Below, piece by piece: positions 6,324 through 10,344 of a stretch of DNA of 10,344 bases. The notes below the pieces were generated by a model that saw only the letters and a program-made list of their open reading frames with translations, was not told the origin of the DNA and made no database searches. This stretch comes from CAZGTQ01 sp964528575 (lineage in GTDB: Bacteria; Planctomycetota; UBA1135; GCA-002686595), in the NCBI GenBank assembly GCA_964528575.1, contig CAZGTQ010000102.1, positions 1-10,344 on the forward strand, written 5' to 3'. A program made the position numbers and the translations under genes. Positions within the stretch are counted from its first letter, which is position 1. Each line of letters begins with the position of its first letter.

Positions 6324-9300
6324 GTGAGCGCGCGAATATTCTTCGTTGCAGCCCTCCTGTCACTTGCCGGCATCGGCATTGCGCTTTGGGTGATACAGAA
6401 AACTCGCCCGCAAGCAGGAGAGACGCCCACGAGTCGCTCGTCGAGCTCCAGCGCAGCTGAAGCCAGCGATGCCGTGGATCTTGCCGCGCCCATGGAGAGC
6501 CCGCACGATCGAGGGGCCGCCGCCGACGCGTTGACTTCCGACGTACCGGCACGCGAAACAGTTGATGAGCGCCGTGCCTCGACCGGGTTCGTGCGCGATT
6601 CGGAAGGAGGGCCGATTTCTGGCGCAACCGTCTCGTGGACGCGCAACTTCGGCCCGACATCAGTCGCAATGGCCGAGGAGCAGTACTGGAGCCGAGTGCG
6701 CGCCGCAACCCAGACAGTGCAGACTGACAGCGACGGCTCCTTTATCGTCGACGATGCGCGATCGCAGCGCGGCGGACTCTTGTGGGTGAGCCATCCGGAC
6801 TACGTTGCCCGCGCAGTGCCAGCTCCCCTCGAGGGTGAAATCGTCGCGCTCGAGCCGCACGAGGGCGCCACAGCGCGCGTGGTGAACGCCGCGGGAGCGC
6901 CCGTGCCGAATGCTAGCGTTATCCAACGCGGCATCCGCGAGTACGGAAACGACGAATTTCGAACGATCAACACAGCCGATCCGAGGGAGTCGCTTGAGCT
7001 GGTTCACACCACCGACGAGCATGGATTGGCTCGGCTCCACCCTTACGGAGGAGAACTCAGAATCTTCGCCCTCCAGCAGGGCCGCTCGTCTCCGTCCCAT
7101 GACGTCGAATGCCCCGCTGAGGAACTCGAACTGGTCATGCACCCCACGTTCGAGTTGGCAGGCACGATTGCCCCATTCGACGCGCAAGTTCCTGGCAGAC
7201 CCGTGACCATAACGGTTTTCGCCGATCGCAACGACATCTACCTACTCGCGGGCAGAGCAACCGTGCCGCCAGAGGGGGCCTTCGGCCCGGTGTCCTTGCC
7301 GGCGATCCCGTCCGACAACTACGTCTATTTTGCGACTGGTGGGGATATCGAGTCCCAGCGCGACGTGCGGCCGGCACCCGTTGCGGGATCCCGCGTCGAC
7401 CTGCATTTTGAAGGCACTCGAGGGCGCCTCTTCGTAGTAAAGGTCACCGACGGAAGTGGACCCGTCGTAGGCGCTGAGGTCTATGCACGTTGGGGCGAGG
7501 GTGTGCTGTCCGAAGAGGAGGACTCTGGCGAGGATGGTACGGCGCTTCTGCGCGGCTGTGGCGCGGAGCGCGTCTGGATTCGAGCGGACAAGCAGGGGTA
7601 CGTGAGCGCTTGGGCCGGCCCCTTTGACAGCGCTCCCGGGGACTCGCCGACGGAGGTCGAAGTAATGCTGCGCGGCCTCGGGACGCTCGAGATCCGCGTT
7701 GAGCACGAGGGCGAGCCGGTCACGCAGTTCGACTTGCTTCTGTGGCGCGACGATCCTTACAACGCGGAATGGATCACCTTCGAGGGGCGGGCGGACGGAA
7801 CCTATACGCTCGGGGACGTCGAGCCGGGAGTGGTTGAGATGATCGCCGCCTCGGAGGAGCACCCGCGGAGCGAAGTCGCAATCGCCGAGATCGTTTCCTT
7901 CGAAACAGCCAACGTCGAGATCGAACTGCCCGAGGCGTTGGCCGGGCGCGGTCGGGTCGTGGATGCGGCTACGCGTCAGCCCGTGACGTCGGCGCGGATC
8001 CAGCTCTACACCAATGCCTCTTCGCAACTGATCACGAAGTGGGGAGTCGAGCACTCCGTCGACGAGAACGGGGAGTTCTGGATCCACGGATTTCCTGTGG
8101 GGGACGCGAGTTTCACGGTCTCTGCGCCAGGTTACGGGATGGTGGCGTTCTCAGGCCGTGGGGTGGCGGGCAAGACAATCGAGCTCGGGACTCTTCCTCT
8201 CCATCCTGAGAGCTCGCTCGAACTCGTGCTCGATCGCGCTGCTGGGCCTTCGCCAGCCGGCTACTCTGTGACCGTTCGCGGTGCGCGCGTCTTCGAAGAG
8301 GCTCCGTTCGATGCGGACGGGACGCTCGTCCTCGACGGCGTGATCCCTGGTGTTTACGAGCTCTACCTCGGCCGACCTGACGGCAGATCTCAGTTGGTAG
8401 TCGTTCAACTCGAGGGGACTGGGCCTTGGCGCCGCGAGTTGACGGTCGGGGGAGTCCGCGAGATCGAAATCGTCGCGCGGCGAGCCGATGGAGGGATCTT
8501 GGCGAACGCCTGGGTCGTCCTGCACCAGGGAGTCGCCGAGTTCGATTCTTGGCGTGAATCAGTGGCGACCGATCGGGATGGACACGCGCTCTTTACCACG
8601 GCGGCCGTCGGCCCTGCAACGGTCGTCGGTTATGACGAGAACGGCGTCGAGGCAGGGCTCGCTTCGATCCTCGTCGAGGATCTTCCGCGGCAAAAAATCG
8701 AAGTCGAGCTCGGCGGAGCGGGCGGCGAATTGCGCCTCATCGACGTTGCAGGGCTGCCACTCGTGGGTGCGAGTGTTTCGATCCTCTGCGAGGATGGCTC
8801 GACTTGGGAGGGGAGCGTACGGACTGACGGAGACGGCGAGGGGCGGTGGGGACCGGCGCCGTGCGATCCGGCCATCGCGCTTGTCCGTCACGGGGGCGGG
8901 TTCGCTTTCGGGTTCGAGCTGCGCTCCGACGAACGCACCGAGATCGTTGCCGACTTTGGCCATGGAGCACGTGCGCGTCTACGCGACCGGGGCACACCGC
9001 TCACCGGCCTCTCGGCGTGGCTGTACGAGCCCGACGCCGACCGCTGGGTCGCTATCGGCCATCCCGACGCCGGCGGCGAGATTCACTGGAGTGGGCTCGG
9101 GAAAGGGACCTATGAGATCCGCGTTTCGTTTCCCGGCTACTGGCCGCATCGCGCGCTTGTCGAGAGTGCGCGCAATCCGAAGGTGCACGATGTCGAGCTG
9201 CGGCGGCGCGGGGATCTCGTGATCGTGGTTCCGGACGAGGCCGTCGCGGTGAGCGTGCGGTCGCTGGAGTACGACGTCTTCGTCGACGAGTGGATCGGCG

Positions 9301-9461
9301 ATGGACGCGTGACCTCCAGCGGGTTCGCACCCGGCGCGGAGCTGCGGCTCGCGGGGCTGCCGAACGGACCCTACGCATGGAACATCACGCTCGACGACGA
9401 GACGACGCGCGATGGCGAGGTCGTCGTCGCTCCGTTCGGCGAGGCGCGCGTGGAGGAGTAG
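6324..9461 (+). CDS. Large membrane-anchored protein with about ten to eleven carboxypeptidase-regulatory-like beta-sandwich repeats
   Basis: A 1045-residue protein. AGGTGA (6315-6320) precedes the GTG start. Residues 5-24 are one hydrophobic helix with a basic flank (KTR) and no clear cleavage site, so it is probably a signal anchor. A Ser/Ala-rich spacer (34-80) follows. The rest is a chain of beta-sandwich units of about 75-95 residues resembling carboxypeptidase-regulatory-like domains, beginning near 86, 181, 277, 366, 453, 539, 632, 711, 799, 880 and 963. Recurring elements are 'G.V.D..G.P...A.V' strands (GFVRDSEGGPISGATV, ARVVNAAGAPVPNASV, GRVVDAATRQPVTSARI, LRLIDVAGLPLVGASV), 'T D..G' turns (TDSDGSF, TDEHGLA, TDRDGHA, TDGDGEG) and 'aPGY' ends (SAPGYGM, SFPGYWP). 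Repeats are strongly diverged, so this is not a recent tandem expansion. No catalytic domain or sorting motif is seen. Likely role: an extracytoplasmic structural, binding or adhesive stalk. Cysteines are few. It closes the operon headed by the sigma-like gene. Confidence 0.85.
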   Translation: MSARIFFVAALLSLAGIGIALWVIQKTRPQAGETPTSRSSSSSAAEASDAVDLAAPMESPHDRGAAADALTSDVPARETVDERRASTGFVRDSEGGPISGATVSWTRNFGPTSVAMAEEQYWSRVRAATQTVQTDSDGSFIVDDARSQRGGLLWVSHPDYVARAVPAPLEGEIVALEPHEGATARVVNAAGAPVPNASVIQRGIREYGNDEFRTINTADPRESLELVHTTDEHGLARLHPYGGELRIFALQQGRSSPSHDVECPAEELELVMHPTFELAGTIAPFDAQVPGRPVTITVFADRNDIYLLAGRATVPPEGAFGPVSLPAIPSDNYVYFATGGDIESQRDVRPAPVAGSRVDLHFEGTRGRLFVVKVTDGSGPVVGAEVYARWGEGVLSEEEDSGEDGTALLRGCGAERVWIRADKQGYVSAWAGPFDSAPGDSPTEVEVMLRGLGTLEIRVEHEGEPVTQFDLLLWRDDPYNAEWITFEGRADGTYTLGDVEPGVVEMIAASEEHPRSEVAIAEIVSFETANVEIELPEALAGRGRVVDAATRQPVTSARIQLYTNASSQLITKWGVEHSVDENGEFWIHGFPVGDASFTVSAPGYGMVAFSGRGVAGKTIELGTLPLHPESSLELVLDRAAGPSPAGYSVTVRGARVFEEAPFDADGTLVLDGVIPGVYELYLGRPDGRSQLVVVQLEGTGPWRRELTVGGVREIEIVARRADGGILANAWVVLHQGVAEFDSWRESVATDRDGHALFTTAAVGPATVVGYDENGVEAGLASILVEDLPRQKIEVELGGAGGELRLIDVAGLPLVGASVSILCEDGSTWEGSVRTDGDGEGRWGPAPCDPAIALVRHGGGFAFGFELRSDERTEIVADFGHGARARLRDRGTPLTGLSAWLYEPDADRWVAIGHPDAGGEIHWSGLGKGTYEIRVSFPGYWPHRALVESARNPKVHDVELRRRGDLVIVVPDEAVAVSVRSLEYDVFVDEWIGDGRVTSSGFAPGAELRLAGLPNGPYAWNITLDDETTRDGEVVVAPFGEARVEE

Positions 9462-9471
9462 CTAGAGCTAC
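9458..9471. repeat. Perfect short inverted repeat at the convergent gene ends
   Basis: GTAGCT-AG-AGCTAC forms a perfect 14-base palindrome that contains the stop codons of both converging genes. The two-base centre is too short for a normal hairpin loop and no T-run follows on either strand, so I do not call it a terminator. Confidence 0.3.
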
Positions 9472-10344
9472 GGAGCGGACAGCTTGCGGAGCGCCGCCTG
9501 CGCCTTCTCCGCCAGGTCGAGCGGCGGGGGGGCGACGCCCAGGCCGCGGCGGGCCTCTTCGCGGTACGTCGGCTCGTGGCGGTCGGGGTCGAGCGTGAGC
9601 ACGCTCTCGTACACGCGGCGCGCGAGGTCGCGCTCGCCGAGCTCCGCGAGTTGGTCGGCGGTGTTCGACGCGGCGAGCGCGTACTGGAACAGCGCCGCGA
9701 CCAGGTCCGCGTCGAGATGCGACGGGAGCGGGGCGATCCGCTCGATCGCCTCCGTCAGGAGCTCGGCGTTTGCGCGCGCTCGCTCGCGGCGGTCGTAGCT
9801 CGCGCCGTACGGGAGGAGCTCGTTCACCAGGCCGTGCGGCACGAAGCCGACGCGCTCGAACGTCGCGGGGTCGACCGACAGCGTCGCGAACGCGCGGCGG
9901 CCCGGGGCGAGCGCGGCGAGGATCGCGCGGGCCTGCGCGCGCGAGTCGAACGGCTCCGTCCACGGCGGCCACGGCTCGGTCGGGTGGCGCGCCTCGAGCT
10001 GCTCGAGGTACCACGGGAGCAGGTGTGCCACGCTCACGACGACCACGTCCGGGCGCGCCCGCTCGACGGCTTGCACGTACCACAGCGCGTGGATCGACGT
10101 GTCGCCGTCGACGAAGAGCAGCGCGCCCTCGTCCGTCGACGCGAGCTCGTCCAGCGCCAGCGCGTGCACCAGACGGTTTGCAGACACGTCCCGCTCGCTC
10201 CAACGCACCAGGCCGGTCAGCGCGGCGACGAGGAGCGCGACCGCGAGCGCGTGGCCCGGTGCCGCGCCGAAACGCGCTCGCGTGCGCACCAAGAGCGTGT
10301 CCGCGCCCGCCGCGGCCAGCAGCGCGGCGGCGACGAGGCCCGGC
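9468..10344 (-). CDS. DUF2723-type polytopic membrane protein (putative glycosyltransferase), C-terminal part only
   Basis: 291 residues are visible on the minus strand. The frame is open through the right edge, so the N-terminal membrane domain is outside the window and no start is called. The visible part begins with hydrophobic sequence (GLVAAALLAAAG) and one membrane helix (HALAVALLVAALTGLVRW), followed by a soluble region. The diagnostic stretch is ALLFVDGDTSIHALWYVQ, then RARPDVVVVSVAHLLPWYLEQL (about 74-117). It matches the 'DGD...LWYLQ...RPDV.vvn..LL..~WY...l' pattern after the membrane domain of DUF2723 proteins, which are membrane glycosyltransferase-like enzymes related to TMEM260. 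The last 80 or so residues are TPR-like (ALAASNTADQLAELGERDLARRVYESVL). Its TAG lies six bases from the TAG of the large surface-protein gene. The family assignment is good; the acceptor and sugar are unknown, though exported proteins are the likely kind of target. Confidence 0.75.
   Translation of the reverse strand, partial: PGLVAAALLAAAGADTLLVRTRARFGAAPGHALAVALLVAALTGLVRWSERDVSANRLVHALALDELASTDEGALLFVDGDTSIHALWYVQAVERARPDVVVVSVAHLLPWYLEQLEARHPTEPWPPWTEPFDSRAQARAILAALAPGRRAFATLSVDPATFERVGFVPHGLVNELLPYGASYDRRERARANAELLTEAIERIAPLPSHLDADLVAALFQYALAASNTADQLAELGERDLARRVYESVLTLDPDRHEPTYREEARRGLGVAPPPLDLAEKAQAALRKLSAP

Noticed and set aside
1..10344. CRISPR array, insertion sequence, integrase or attachment site
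   Set aside because: I saw no regularly spaced direct repeats, transposase or recombinase-like protein, or terminal inverted repeats. The repeats of the large gene are diverged protein domains, not DNA repeats.

Overview
The window is very GC-rich DNA with mostly short intergenic gaps, many GTG starts and stop/start overlaps between successive genes. The presumed gene families (a DUF2723-type membrane protein, an atypical sigma-70-like protein, and a large membrane-anchored protein of carboxypeptidase-regulatory-like beta-sandwich repeats) suggest a large-genome, high-GC bacterium, most likely a planctomycete. A myxobacterium-like organism is the alternative. This is inferred from gene content and base composition only; there is no rRNA or other marker gene in the window.

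Left part (1-3907). A leftward gene cut by the window edge encodes a membrane-anchored SRPBCC (polyketide cyclase/START-like) protein. Facing it across a 228-bp gap is a tightly coupled rightward trio: a ComEC-type metallo-beta-lactamase-fold hydrolase with all the family motifs, a class V PLP-dependent enzyme of the isopenicillin-N-epimerase-like group, and a small unrecognised protein with an N-terminal hydrophobic anchor. The joins overlap by 1 and 4 bases, so the three are very probably cotranscribed and translationally coupled.

Middle (3908-4398). This is 491 bp in which I see no convincing gene. It presumably carries the promoter of the next operon.

Right part (4399-9461). A second rightward operon runs as follows: an atypical sigma-70-like protein; a helical, TPR-like cytosolic protein (ATGA overlap); a 76-residue secreted proline-rich protein (14-base overlap); a possible 28-codon ORF (GTGA overlap); and a 1045-residue protein with one N-terminal membrane anchor and about ten to eleven beta-sandwich repeats. 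I read this as a candidate self-contained regulatory/surface module: a transcription-factor-like protein, a possible partner, a small exported protein and a large exported repeat protein. From the second gene into the large gene the sequence is less GC-rich than the left trio (57-60% in sampled lines against 70% or more), which may mean faster divergence or acquisition.

Right edge (9468-10344, minus strand). The C-terminal part of a DUF2723-type polytopic membrane protein (putative glycosyltransferase) converges on the large gene, with only six bases between the two stop codons.

No RNA gene, CRISPR array, insertion sequence or attachment site was found.
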